64,000 bases of DNA from JBFWUW01 sp050247075 (GTDB lineage Bacteria; Planctomycetota; Planctomycetia; Pirellulales; JBFWUW01). The notes below the pieces were generated by a model. That model saw nothing but the letters and a program-made list of their open reading frames with translations, searched no databases and was not told the origin of the DNA. Where the stretch lies: positions 1 to 64,000 of the forward strand of contig JBFWUW010000026.1 of assembly GCA_050247075.1 (NCBI GenBank). Reading direction: 5' to 3'. The position numbers and the translations under genes were made by a program. This document shows positions 19,901-26,407 of this stretch, piece after piece. Each line of letters begins with the position of its first letter. Position 1 is the stretch's first letter.

Positions 19901-20408
19901 GGCAATGATCAAAGAACTGAAAGACATAAATCCAAGCACTAAGAAACGTATTGAGGATATTGAGAACGACAAAGACGTAAAAATACGAATTGGTATTGTG
20001 CGGGACGACCCAGATGCTGCTGTTGGGAGTTTCCTCGAACAGGTTATCGATGTCGGTGATCTTGAAGCACTGCCTAATAAGGGGCCATTTAGTCGATATC
20101 CAGCGTTATTGCACGAGTTGTGGGAACAATATGCGAAGCGAAAGGATATACCCATTGTATTAGACTATCCCAAGGCGCATATAATCGCATGTGAAGTCGA
20201 AGTGGATGTATATGGTTATAAACGTATAGACGGGAGCAAAAAAGGGCACGGATGGAAAGAATACGATACGGGTGATCCAACTAGAAAAGGTCGCGTTGCT
20301 CGCGTCGAATATACCAAAGATGGAAAGTCGTTCGTAGTTGAAGTAATAAGAACATCGGACAAAAAAAATGGTCGTAATAAAGAATGGTCAGTTAAGGTAC
20401 TTGACTGA
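13902..20408 (+). CDS. Giant Calx-beta / RHS repeat surface protein with variable C-terminal tip
   Basis: 2168 residues. The N-terminus has a basic leader followed by HQQFEERRVLT (about 38-48), a planctomycete variant of the LEPR-XLL motif found on exported giant proteins. Four Calx-beta domains follow (about 46-490; repeated EGG/EGSSFHFAVSL, DYTSVPGSLSFAPG, DDETFYVNLS, TITDDD). An Ig-like linker leads to more than 20 YD/RHS repeats (GNVTTYxYD, DPDGxGxLSAPVT) from ~690 to ~1890, then the RHS core (GFQGAELDPETGLQQHGDRYYDPNTG, shown here in two parts: GFQGAELDPETGL and HGDRYYDPNTGKWL) ending at DPSGL (1981-1985). RHS shells encapsulate and release a C-terminal toxin or effector. The 183-residue tip (from 19857) is AT-richer and contains LLHELWEQY (H2071, E2072) and AHIIACEVE (H2093), perhaps metal-binding. 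Probably exported by the divergent HlyD/M50 cluster, by inference. Confidence 0.92.
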   Translation: MRTRPHYWDKLLSSFGLRRQTKKPKARHYRGRQLRHQQFEERRVLTTFSVSDANVTEGGMAAFVISIDAPIPSTAMMGAWVDWSTANNTAEYSDYTPNGGTAMFTPGGGASQTVYVSTTSDSSDEDDETFYVNLSNPFNGSIADGQGVGTITDDDDPPAMTISDFSIAEGSSFHFAVSLATASGKPITVNYSTADHSGSGVHPATAGGIDYTSVPGSLSFAPGDYVKTITLSSATDSIDEFDETFLVNLSGYSNITDGQAIGTILDSNPLPSLSISAGAFADENEDLIFTVTLDAVSGRDVSVNYATSSGGSNPGTPDVDYDAVSGTLVIEAGQTTGVILVHAADDSITESDETFVINLSSPTNATISAPTGYGTIYEDDVPVVFINDCYVGEGYTAAFRVWLDQTSASTVTVTYSTADPGGAQGAEWAELDYRSTSGTLVFNPGERTKWIYVPVFNDLEDDDPEYFSVGLLTITNATAGDISGNAYISGAFTDSFECPCDANKETGAFKNSQPITLRPLPAGLALAGDQQIGLRYNSGNLDQILVALDTTLPSGGTPDAIKAELSFNGTTGTAVWYDPTGLTTGDPMRFVMAADTSGLATGRYNWVMTLTSYDGSTATPRYYTGSTNVINDSNSPAGAGWRMENVDRLVVGDGNVMLVSDYGAATYQEIATDTFQTPLGYTEGLTKNIDGSYTLAYGDGSSKDFNSSGQITTHTDSLGNTTTYNYTSNLLTSIVTGEYTTTLAYTDGKLTSVTDYAGFVTTFGYTGDKLTSITRPDPDGGGALSAPVTTFAYDGTTGLMTSMTDPLGAVTSYTYDYARTVATITENGSVRSFDASRAYGLVDLTSEGTELNPASIYNPADAVSRKTDEHGGVTTYTLDSFGFVLTSTDPLGNVTTYARDFNGRALSITQADPDGAGELSAPVTSFTYDSRGNMLTMGLPAGGTRTWTYDATYDVADSYEDEIGRLWLYEIDSGTGLVLSTRLVVGDVDDEINEETDDIVETYTYTPEPTVSGDPPAGLLASVTDALGNVTEYEYDESGWLTQITNPDLTTIGYTYDSAGNVLTETDELGQTTTYTYDNLGRLLTITQPDPDGSGGGNPLTSPVTTLAYDAAGNVTSITDPNGNVTLYEYNSFSQLVGERRVVGNVDDEINEETDDVVMLYAYYTSGASQGLLQTATDALGNVTTYAYTDRRLTSITEADPDGGGGLSAPVTSFTYDAAGNMLSLIDELDREWTYQYDDLNRLVSKTGPDPDGEGELTGAVWTWQYDANGRVVSFTTPDTDWDGPLDAVETEYEYDYSGRVLSVTDPRGVTEYEYDDLGRLITVTLPDPDGAGGLAAPEMAYAYDKLGRLVSSTDALGIVTLYVYNWRNQVTGTRQVVGEIDDEINEETDDIVTARAYTDVGLLATVTDSLGKTTTYGYDHIGRLLTETLPDPDGAGGLSAPVTTYAYDSNGNMLSLTDPVGNVTAWVYDELNRVISEENENGDFRYFEYDKNGNLVQKTDRNERVTEYEYDNLGRLIHEYWMDGMSVVHTFTYEYDAANRLLAESDEDSAYAYTYDYFDRLSTVDNDGTTGVPQVVLAYAYDEYSRLASVAATVDSDDDFLNTYSYDNLNRLVQITQEGQSGGNTVAEKRIDLGYNAGGQYTSISRYKDLDGGNGNLVIATTYGYDTLGRLTDLDHKDNTTALVAGYDWTFDAKGRVTQFVSSVDGTSDYTYDNTDQLIAADHDYQNDEEYEYDENGNRTDGSFSTGANNKMLSDGTFDYEYDDEGNRISRTRISSDPADDYLTIYEWDYRNRLVVYIEKNNAGDVTKRVDFMYDTRNRRLAKEADLDGDGILAAVVTRYVYDGADAVLTFDENGDMVTRMLHGPAEDTTLVQENAAHALLWALTDNLGSDRDFVDNDGDVLNHVVYNSFGKIQSQTDDGYFFGGFQGAELDPETGLQQHGDRYYDPNTGKWLRPDRIGFAAGDTNLERFVGNSPTNGLDPSGLILELMGAEDDVEKVKAMIKELKDINPSTKKRIEDIENDKDVKIRIGIVRDDPDAAVGSFLEQVIDVGDLEALPNKGPFSRYPALLHELWEQYAKRKDIPIVLDYPKAHIIACEVEVDVYGYKRIDGSKKGHGWKEYDTGDPTRKGRVARVEYTKDGKSFVVEVIRTSDKKNGRNKEWSVKVLD
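19857..20408 (+). other. RHS C-terminal tip (candidate toxin/effector domain)
   Basis: Sub-region of the RHS protein after DPSGL, 183 residues. Codon choice shifts abruptly to AT-rich codons compared with the repeat region, as expected for a tip acquired by recombination. Begins with charged helices (VEKVKAMIKELKDINPSTKK); the central HELWEQY and AHIIACE segments are separated by about 20 residues; ends in a lysine-rich strand region (VEYTKDGKSFVVEVI). It is not a toxin family I can name. A zincin-like peptidase is one possibility, but the pattern is HExxE rather than HExxH. Confidence 0.6.
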
Positions 20409-20814
20409 AACTAATGTCGCACGAGTGAGTTTTTGTCTCGCCGTGCTTGCGGCATGTGCGATAGCGCTGAATACGTCTCGCATATCCGACCCTGCTATCG
20501 TGAGAATTGCGAATGAGGATGTAAAATGGATTGGAACGCCCTTCGGGATAGAACCACGCTTGGCTGGTGCCAGTAAGTCTGTATTGGATAGCAATGAGTC
20601 CGCTAAGAACATTACCGCATTGGTAGCTGCTCTCGACGATGACAGTAAGTACATTGCCGCCCATGTGCTTTTAACACTAATTTCCGATCCATTTGAGTTT
20701 GCAGATGCAAGTCACTGGTATGGACTTGGTGTTGTGATCGGCGGTGAAGGAGAAGTGTCGGTTTACGTAGATCGCGATAAATTGTCTGCTGCCTGGAAAG
20801 AAAGAGTGAAATAG
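20368..20814 (+). CDS. Candidate partner/immunity protein of the RHS tip
   Basis: 148 residues, overlapping the last 41 bases of the RHS gene in another frame. An N-terminal hydrophobic segment (VSFCLAVLAACAIAL) predicts a membrane anchor or signal peptide. The rest includes a HEAT-like helix pair (ALVAALDDDSKYIAAHVLLTLI) and an acidic C-terminal part. Its base composition matches the AT-rich tip and differs from the repeat region, so tip and gene were probably acquired together. Position directly behind an RHS tip is the classical place for an immunity gene; function is inferred from context only. Confidence 0.6.
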   Translation: MVVIKNGQLRYLTETNVARVSFCLAVLAACAIALNTSRISDPAIVRIANEDVKWIGTPFGIEPRLAGASKSVLDSNESAKNITALVAALDDDSKYIAAHVLLTLISDPFEFADASHWYGLGVVIGGEGEVSVYVDRDKLSAAWKERVK

Positions 20815-21186
20815 CCATTTGGCTTGCCTCAGTCGAATCTAGGCAGTGGTAAACGGCAATCGCTTCTTATTTGGCGAAAAAACTGAGGAGCATGCGTTCC
20901 AGGGCGTCGGAGGAGGGGATCCCCGGTAGCGTTAGCGGCGGAGAGGTAACCGTTCACGACATTTTCGGGAGTTGGGTCGCGGATGACAAGCGCGCAGAGG
21001 GGCGCGGGGGGATGATGCGAGCGTTCGGAGTAGAGGGAAGGCCGTTGGACGCTAGGAATCATTCATTCATGTGGACCCTATGAAGTGTCCACCAGCAGGA
21101 GCGAGGGAGTTGGCTCGCCTTGAAGTTGTGCCCGCAACGAATCTCCAGTGCTCTGGGGGACAGCGATACTCGCCAATCTGTCAGCG
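20815..21186. other. Non-coding stretch between RHS partner gene and orphan RHS fragment
   Basis: About 370 bases. Open frames exist on both strands but none has a ribosome-binding site with protein-like composition. Its GC content returns to that of the RHS repeats. Probably the scar of a recombination that displaced an older RHS 3' end. Confidence 0.4.
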
Positions 21187-21588
21187 CCCGACCCTGTCGG
21201 CAACGTCACGGCCTGGGTGTACGATAATCTGGATCGCGTGGTCAGCGAGGAGAACGAGAACGGCGACTTCCGGTACTTCGTGTACGACGCCAACAGCCAA
21301 CTGACCGAAAAGACCGACCGCAACGGGCGGGTCACCGAGTACGAGTACGACAACCTCGGCCGTCAAACGGCCGAGAAATGGATGGATGGCATGACCGTCC
21401 TGCACGCATTCACCTATGTCTACGACGCTGGCAACCGCCTGACCAGTGCCAGCGACGTCAACGACCAAGTCGCCAGTAACAACTTCGACGTCCCCACTCA
21501 GATTCTGGTTGTTCTGGCCGAAACCAACGGCAGCTCCACGGTCGAGCAACTCCGACCCCTGCTCCCCAACCGCTGGCCGCCGCAATAA
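21187..21588 (+). pseudogene. Orphan RHS repeat fragment
   Basis: The frame encodes DPVGNVTAWVYDNLDR, EENENGDFRYFVYDAN and VTEYEYDNLGR, which closely matches residues ~1460-1530 of the giant protein (DPVGNVTAWVYDELNR, EENENGDFRYFEYDKN). After ANRLTSASDVNDQ the match ends, and the frame stops at 21588 without a core region or tip. No start signal precedes it. It is most simply a displaced piece of an earlier RHS end, as seen at rhs loci that swap tips. Confidence 0.8.
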
Positions 21589-21639
21589 AAACCCCCGCCG
21601 GGTCACGCAACCCGCAGGACACTTTCGAATCAGGAGCAT

Positions 21640-24009
21640 ATGGAAGCCCAGCGCGAACTACTCGGACGAGCCAAGCATCTTCAGTCGAACGGAGATCTGC
21701 CTAGTGCGATTCAAATCTACAAAGATACTCTGACGTTGACGCCTGATTGCCCTGACGCTTTGGCCTTCCTCGGGGCAGCCTACCTGGCCCAAGGCCGTTT
21801 CGAAGATGCCGAACCAACCCTGCGAGCGGCAATTGCTCAGCGGGCGGACTATCCTGCTGCCCACGACAACCTGGGGATTGTCCTAGCCAAGCTGGGCAAA
21901 CAATCTGAAGCGGAAGCCAGCTTTCGGGAATCGCTTCGACTGAATCCCAACCAAGGCGAGACCCACAGCAACTTGGGCTTCGCATTGCTCAAGCAAAAGA
22001 GGTGGGAAGACGCCGTCACCAGCTTTCGGACAGCGATTAAGCTCAACCCCGACCATGAGGCGGCTTACAAGGGGTTGGGGCGAGCCTTGACCAAGTTGGG
22101 CAAGCCCGACGAGGCTGTCGCCTGTTTGCGAGAACAGGTGCGACTGAAGCCGCTGTTGCCCCAGGCGCATTTCAATCTGGCGATGGCCTTGGCCGAATTG
22201 AACAAGCTCGACGAAGCGGTCGCCTGCTACCGAGAAGTCTTGCGGCTCAACCCCAAGTCGGCCGAGGCGTATATCAACCTGGGCAACGTCCTTAAGAGCC
22301 AGGGCAACTACGACGAATCGGTAGCCACCTACCAAGAAGCTCTGCGGCTGCACCCTGATCGCCCGGAGACGCTGAACAATCTTGGCACGGCTTACTTGGT
22401 GCAAGGCAATCTGCAAGACGCCCGGGCGCAAATCGAGCGTGCCAAACAATTACAACCTGATCGGATCGAATCGTATATCAACCTGGGCACCGTCCTGGCT
22501 GAACAGGGCCTCATTGAAGAATCGCTGGCCAGCTACGACGAAGGCATGCGACGGGAACCGAACAACGCCGAGGTCCATTACAGCCTGGCCGTGACCTTGA
22601 GCAAGTTCAGCCGCTTTACCGACGCCCAGGCCAGTTTCCGCAAGGCCATTGAGCTAAAACCCGACTATGCCCAGGCCCACACCCACCATGCCCTGCTTTG
22701 CCTGCAAATGGGTGACTACCAGCAAGGCTGGGCCGGGTATGACTGGCGTTGGGATTGCAAGGAGTTCGGCACCAAACCTGGCGGGCACCGTCCGATGTGG
22801 GATGGTTCGTCCCTGCAAGGCAAGAAAATCCTGCTGCACGCCGAGCAAGGCTTGGGCGACACACTCCAGTTCATACGCTACGCCCAGCTTCTCAAGAATC
22901 AAGGCGCGTACGTGATGCTGGGGTGCCCCAAGGCCCTGGCACCCTTGCTGAACCGTTACCCCGGCCTGGACGTGTGTTTCGTGCCGGGTTCCCCTATACC
23001 GCAATACGATGTCGAAGCCCCCCTGATGAGCTTGCCCCGGCTCTGCGGCACCACGCTGGACACCGTGCCCCGCCGAGTGCCCTACCTGACCGCCGATAGC
23101 CGACTAATTGACGCCTGGCGGGCCGAGTTGCAAGCGATCCCCGGATTCAAGATCGGCATCGTCTGGCAAGGAAACCCTAAATACGCCTGCGATCGCCAAC
23201 GCTCGGTTCCCTTGCGGCACTTTGCGCCGCTGGCCGAGGTGGAAGGAGTGCAACTCATCAGCCTTCAAAAAGGGCCGGGCACGGAGCAATTGGCCGCGGT
23301 TGCCGATCAGTTTCCGGTGATCGACCTGGGCAGCCGCCTGGACAACGAAACTGGCGCATTCATGGACACCGCCGCCGTCATGGCCAGCCTGGACCTGGTA
23401 ATTTCCATCGATACCTCCGTGACGCACCTGGCGGGTGCCTTGGAAGTGCCGGTCTGGCTGGCCCTGGCCAATTTTGCCGACTGGCGCTGGTTGCGCGACC
23501 GTGACGACAGCCCCTGGTACCCGACTGTCCGCCTGTTCCGGCAAACGACCCCTGGCGACTGGGAAGACGTCTTCCGTCGCATGGCCGAGGAATTGAAAAC
23601 CCGAGTGCATCTTGCAAGAACCAGCTTGACTCCCTTGATCGAAGTTTCGGTCGGCGAGTTGATCGACAAGATCACGATCCTGGAGATCAAGACCGAACGC
23701 ATCGACGACGCAGCCAAACTGGCCAACATTCGTCGTGAACTGGAAAGCCTGGAAGCAACCCGGCAGAAAATAGTTTCACCGTCCGAGCAACTGTCCCAAC
23801 TGACCGCCGAACTCAAGGCCGTGAACATCGCCATTTGGGACGTGGAAGAAGACCTTCGCCACTGCGAACGCGATGGCAACTTCGACGCACGTTTCATCGA
23901 GTTGGCCCGTTCGGTCTACCGCAACAACGACCGCCGGTCGTTTCTCAAACGGCAAATCAACGACTCGCTGGGATCGAAGTTGATCGAAGAGAAGTCGTAC
24001 AAGCTGTGA
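21640..24009 (+). CDS. TPR-repeat glycosyltransferase-like protein with DUF6165 tail
   Basis: 789 residues; ATG 21640 is preceded by AGGAG. Residues ~1-350 are about ten tetratricopeptide repeats (for example AAHDNLGIVLAKLGKQSEAE and AEAYINLGNVLKSQGNYDES). Residues ~365-650 match the heptosyltransferase/GT9-like domain that follows TPRs in many bacteria (LLHAEQGLGDTLQFIRYA, KIGIVWQGNP, LVISIDTSVTHLAGAL). The last ~125 residues are a DUF6165 domain (EVSVGELIDKITILEIKTERI, cut here to VGELIDKITILEIKTERI; NRR/RSFLKRQIN end). Likely transfers a sugar onto a protein or surface glycan, using the TPR part for substrate docking. Stands alone; an adjacent glycan cluster is not visible. Confidence 0.88.
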   Translation: MEAQRELLGRAKHLQSNGDLPSAIQIYKDTLTLTPDCPDALAFLGAAYLAQGRFEDAEPTLRAAIAQRADYPAAHDNLGIVLAKLGKQSEAEASFRESLRLNPNQGETHSNLGFALLKQKRWEDAVTSFRTAIKLNPDHEAAYKGLGRALTKLGKPDEAVACLREQVRLKPLLPQAHFNLAMALAELNKLDEAVACYREVLRLNPKSAEAYINLGNVLKSQGNYDESVATYQEALRLHPDRPETLNNLGTAYLVQGNLQDARAQIERAKQLQPDRIESYINLGTVLAEQGLIEESLASYDEGMRREPNNAEVHYSLAVTLSKFSRFTDAQASFRKAIELKPDYAQAHTHHALLCLQMGDYQQGWAGYDWRWDCKEFGTKPGGHRPMWDGSSLQGKKILLHAEQGLGDTLQFIRYAQLLKNQGAYVMLGCPKALAPLLNRYPGLDVCFVPGSPIPQYDVEAPLMSLPRLCGTTLDTVPRRVPYLTADSRLIDAWRAELQAIPGFKIGIVWQGNPKYACDRQRSVPLRHFAPLAEVEGVQLISLQKGPGTEQLAAVADQFPVIDLGSRLDNETGAFMDTAAVMASLDLVISIDTSVTHLAGALEVPVWLALANFADWRWLRDRDDSPWYPTVRLFRQTTPGDWEDVFRRMAEELKTRVHLARTSLTPLIEVSVGELIDKITILEIKTERIDDAAKLANIRRELESLEATRQKIVSPSEQLSQLTAELKAVNIAIWDVEEDLRHCERDGNFDARFIELARSVYRNNDRRSFLKRQINDSLGSKLIEEKSYKL

Positions 24010-24093
24010 GGGTTGCGGCATTCCAGAATAAAACGAGTTTCGCACTTCCAGCATAGTCTGCTTCACCAATATCACGTCTGATCGAGGCCATCG

Positions 24094-24456
24094 ATGGAAA
24101 CCCCGGTTCAATCCAACTGGCAGTCGCCATCCACCAACCCTCCCAGCGGCAATCCCTCACGACAGCAGGGGCCAGTACCCGTGACGGACTCGCACGCGAC
24201 AACCTGTTACGCCAACTTCTGCCGCGTAACCGGCACGCCTGAAGAGGTCATTCTTGACCTGGGCCTCAACACGCAGCCTTTCGGCCCGCAGTCCGAACCC
24301 GTCCAAATCAACCAGCGCCTCATCGTGAACTATCTTACCGCCAAGCGCATGCTCGCTGCCCTGCAACACACGGTATCTCGCCACGAACAAGCCTTCGGCC
24401 CACTCGAAATGGACGTCCAAAAGCGCGTTCGGCCAGGAGCAGCGCCATCAGCTTAG
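24094..24456 (+). CDS. DUF3467 domain protein
   Basis: 120 residues. After a 38-residue Pro/Ser/Gln-rich leader, residues ~40-110 contain the DUF3467 pattern: YANFCRVTGTPEEVILDLGL, then QRLIVNYLTAKRMLAALQHTV (trimmed to NQRLIVNYLTAKRMLAAL) and a short C-terminal helix. DUF3467 proteins are small and widespread; in planctomycetes they often follow glycan or TPR genes. Role unknown. It lies 84 bases after the TPR gene, same strand, so may share its transcript. Confidence 0.85.
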   Translation: METPVQSNWQSPSTNPPSGNPSRQQGPVPVTDSHATTCYANFCRVTGTPEEVILDLGLNTQPFGPQSEPVQINQRLIVNYLTAKRMLAALQHTVSRHEQAFGPLEMDVQKRVRPGAAPSA

Positions 24457-24566
24457 TGTTGAAGGTTCCACCTCTGGTTGCCATTCGTGCCTAGTTTATG
24501 GCACGGACGGCTCCTACGATCCCGAAAGACGATAAGCTGCCAGAGTGGCCAGTTCATCGCTATCTG

Positions 24567-25112
24567 TTAATAGTCCACTCTAGGCAACACTAAGATTGCC
24601 TCGAAAGGCTGGAACGGAGTTCCTCCCTCAAGGAGCGTCATGGCGGCTAATGCACAATGCACACCGTTGATGATTGAAAAGGAGGCGGTCGGTGAGCCTT
24701 CAAGCTCAACCCCTTCTGCCGCTCCATTTTTCTTCGACCCTTTCACGGGTGTCAAAAACAATGGGCCCATTCGATCCCATTTGAAATCATCCTGAATTGC
24801 CTGGATTCTTTGGTACCAGGCGGAATTCTGGACGGGTGAGGTGGTTGCCACTGCACTCCAGGTGCAGTATCGCTGGTGCATGCGTCGGACAAGCGCTTCG
24901 AGCGTACGAGGTCGTTCACCGTTTTCAAAGATCCAAGTCACTGGCAGCAGGTTCCTGAAAACTGCCTCATCCCCAAGGACAATAGAAAACAGATAAGTGG
25001 CTTGCTGAATCAAGTACTCGGACTGGTCGTATTTGTATCCGGGCCGTGATTTGAGGCGAACCCTCAAATTGTCTTTGTCCACGGACACTAATCGAGGCGA
25101 ACGGTTGTCCAT
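24567..25112 (-). CDS. Hypothetical protein, weakly ParB-like C-terminus
   Basis: 181 residues from ATG 25112. N-terminal half is polar with aromatic helices (YDQSEYLIQQATYLFSIVL). The C-terminal segment FSIINGVHCALAAMTLLEGG followed by FEAILVLPR loosely recalls the DGxHRxxAA... strand pattern of ParB/sulfiredoxin folds, but the key Asp/Arg positions differ (NGVHC). I do not assign a family. It is convergent with the DUF3467 gene and opposite to the island that starts at 25480. Confidence 0.55.
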   Translation of the reverse strand: MDNRSPRLVSVDKDNLRVRLKSRPGYKYDQSEYLIQQATYLFSIVLGDEAVFRNLLPVTWIFENGERPRTLEALVRRMHQRYCTWSAVATTSPVQNSAWYQRIQAIQDDFKWDRMGPLFLTPVKGSKKNGAAEGVELEGSPTASFSIINGVHCALAAMTLLEGGTPFQPFEAILVLPRVDY

Positions 25113-25479
25113 TTTGCATAGATCACAGGTGCTTGAGTCGGAAGGTCGTGCGCAAAAGCGGTACGTTTACTTTCGGCCGCGACGGGTGCGAGCCCGAGTT
25201 CACAGACGATTCCCCCTCGTATTGTGAGTGACAACGGCCAATCAACCGCGATGGCGGATTGATCGATTTCACGATTAACCCTGGTAACCTAGCATTCTAC
25301 CTAATCTAAGCGACTACGTGTGAACGGGTCTTCAACCTAAATAACAGCCCTTTGCGTGACAGAATACCTGCCCCCGACTTCGCTGTCAGGTGCCTCGTGT
25401 AGTCCTGGTGGATGCCGCAGTGTGCGGTATTCCCCAGGGCTTTGTCGTTTCTGAAACCCGCACAAGACAGGAGTACCGC
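25113..25479. other. Intergenic region upstream of the DNA-processing island
   Basis: About 365 bases without a convincing gene. It separates a minus-strand hypothetical gene from the plus-strand island and should hold the island's first promoter. Just before the first gene, positions 25414-25432 include a small GC-rich palindrome (GCCGCAGTGTGCGGT). Confidence 0.35.
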
Positions 25480-25842
25480 ATGTCGCATTTAGTCACCATC
25501 AAAACCAAGGTCCACGACCGCAATGCCGTTGCCGCCGCGTGTCAACGTCAGGGGATTTCAGCACCCGTCGAGGGAACTGCCAACCTTTATAGCGGTCACG
25601 CCACCGGTTTGCTCATCACGCTACCTGGCTGGCACTATCCGGCCGTGATCGACACTGTAAGCGGCGAAGTCCGCTTCGACAACTTTGGAGGCCGTTGGGG
25701 GGAGCAGAAGCACCTCGACCAGTTTCTCCAGTTCTACGCGGTCGAGAAAGCCAAGCTGGAAGCCCGCAAACAGGGCCACGCGGTCAGCGAGGAAGTGGTT
25801 AGCGACGGTAGCATTCGCGTGAAGATCGTCGTCGGCAACTGA
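25480..25842 (+). CDS. DUF1257 protein (Ycf35-like)
   Basis: 120 residues. Start ATG 25480 follows AGGAG. The pattern MSHLVTIKTKVHDRNAVAAAC, in part SHLVTIKTKVHDRNA, then LPGWHYPAVIDTVSGEVRFD and NFGGRWGEQKHLDQFLQFYA is typical of DUF1257, the family of chloroplast Ycf35. In cyanobacteria, planctomycetes and some proteobacteria this family occurs next to a DUF2997 protein and a Ycf46-type AAA+ ATPase, exactly as here. Molecular role is unknown; the conserved pairing suggests a substrate or adaptor of the ATPase. First gene of the island. Confidence 0.88.
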   Translation: MSHLVTIKTKVHDRNAVAAACQRQGISAPVEGTANLYSGHATGLLITLPGWHYPAVIDTVSGEVRFDNFGGRWGEQKHLDQFLQFYAVEKAKLEARKQGHAVSEEVVSDGSIRVKIVVGN

Positions 25843-25896
25843 TCGTGGGTTGTCATTCACGCGAACCGTCCCACTACATCGCAGGAGAACCATGCC

Positions 25897-26115
25897 ATGA
25901 CCACCGCACGTCGCCGGATTGTCCGACCCGCTGCTGAACCGCCGCCCGCCCACGCCGTGCAAATCGCCAAGCTCCGCCAATCGCTGGCAGCCGAGCGGGT
26001 GTTGCTGGGCCGGTGGGTGACGCGGTTGAAGCGGGCGTTTCATTCGTTCGAGAAAATCCAGGGCCGTATCGCTCGCTTCGAGCGTCGGCTCCGCAACTTG
26101 GAGAACAACCCTTGA
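25897..26115 (+). CDS. Small basic hypothetical protein between DUF1257 and DUF2997
   Basis: 72 residues, strongly basic, essentially one amphipathic helix (IAKLRQSLAAERVLLGRW, then FEKIQGRIARFERRLRNLE). Its TGA overlaps the TTG start of the following DUF2997 gene, so the two are translationally coupled. No family recognised; composition suits nucleic-acid binding or a coiled-coil partner. It has the same position in this type of cluster between two conserved DUF genes. Confidence 0.7.
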   Translation: MTTARRRIVRPAAEPPPAHAVQIAKLRQSLAAERVLLGRWVTRLKRAFHSFEKIQGRIARFERRLRNLENNP

Positions 26116-26297
26116 AAATCATCGAAGTCACCGTCAATCCGCAGGGCGAGACCACCGTGCAGACCAAGGGCTTTGTCGGCGGTGAATGCCAGCAAGCCAG
26201 CCGGTTCATTGAGTCGTCGCTGGGAATCGCCACCAGCGACCACAAGACGAGCGAGTTCTACGCTGCCGTTCAAGATCAACAGCAGATTCGCCAGTAA
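26112..26297 (+). CDS. DUF2997 protein
   Basis: 61 residues, starting with a TTG at 26112 that overlaps the previous stop codon. Sequence MKIIEVTVNPQGETTVQTKG, then CQQASRFIESSLG and TSEFYAAVQ is characteristic of DUF2997: a two-stranded hairpin with a helix. This family is almost always found beside DUF1257. No catalytic residues are evident, so a binding or regulatory role is more likely. A strong intrinsic terminator follows directly. Confidence 0.88.
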   Translation: MKIIEVTVNPQGETTVQTKGFVGGECQQASRFIESSLGIATSDHKTSEFYAAVQDQQQIRQ

Positions 26298-26322
26298 CCG
26301 TCGTCCAAGGATCGTTCACTCA

Positions 26323-26358
26323 AGCCGCAGCAGCCTCACTGGCTGTTGCGGCTTTTTT
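26323..26358 (+). terminator. Intrinsic terminator after the DUF2997 gene
   Basis: AGCCGCAGCAGCC pairs with GGCTGTTGCGGCT (one G-U pair) around a short loop and is followed by six T. It lies between DUF2997 and the AAA+ gene, so either the AAA+ gene has its own promoter or read-through is controlled. Confidence 0.85.
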
Positions 26359-26407
26359 CATTCGCCGACCAAGCGTCCCACCCATATCTAAGAAAAAGGA
26401 ATCCTGC

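Noticed and set aside
20871..21083. Plus-strand frame between RHS partner and orphan fragment
   Set aside because: Low-complexity Gly/Arg composition, no similarity, no ribosome-binding site.
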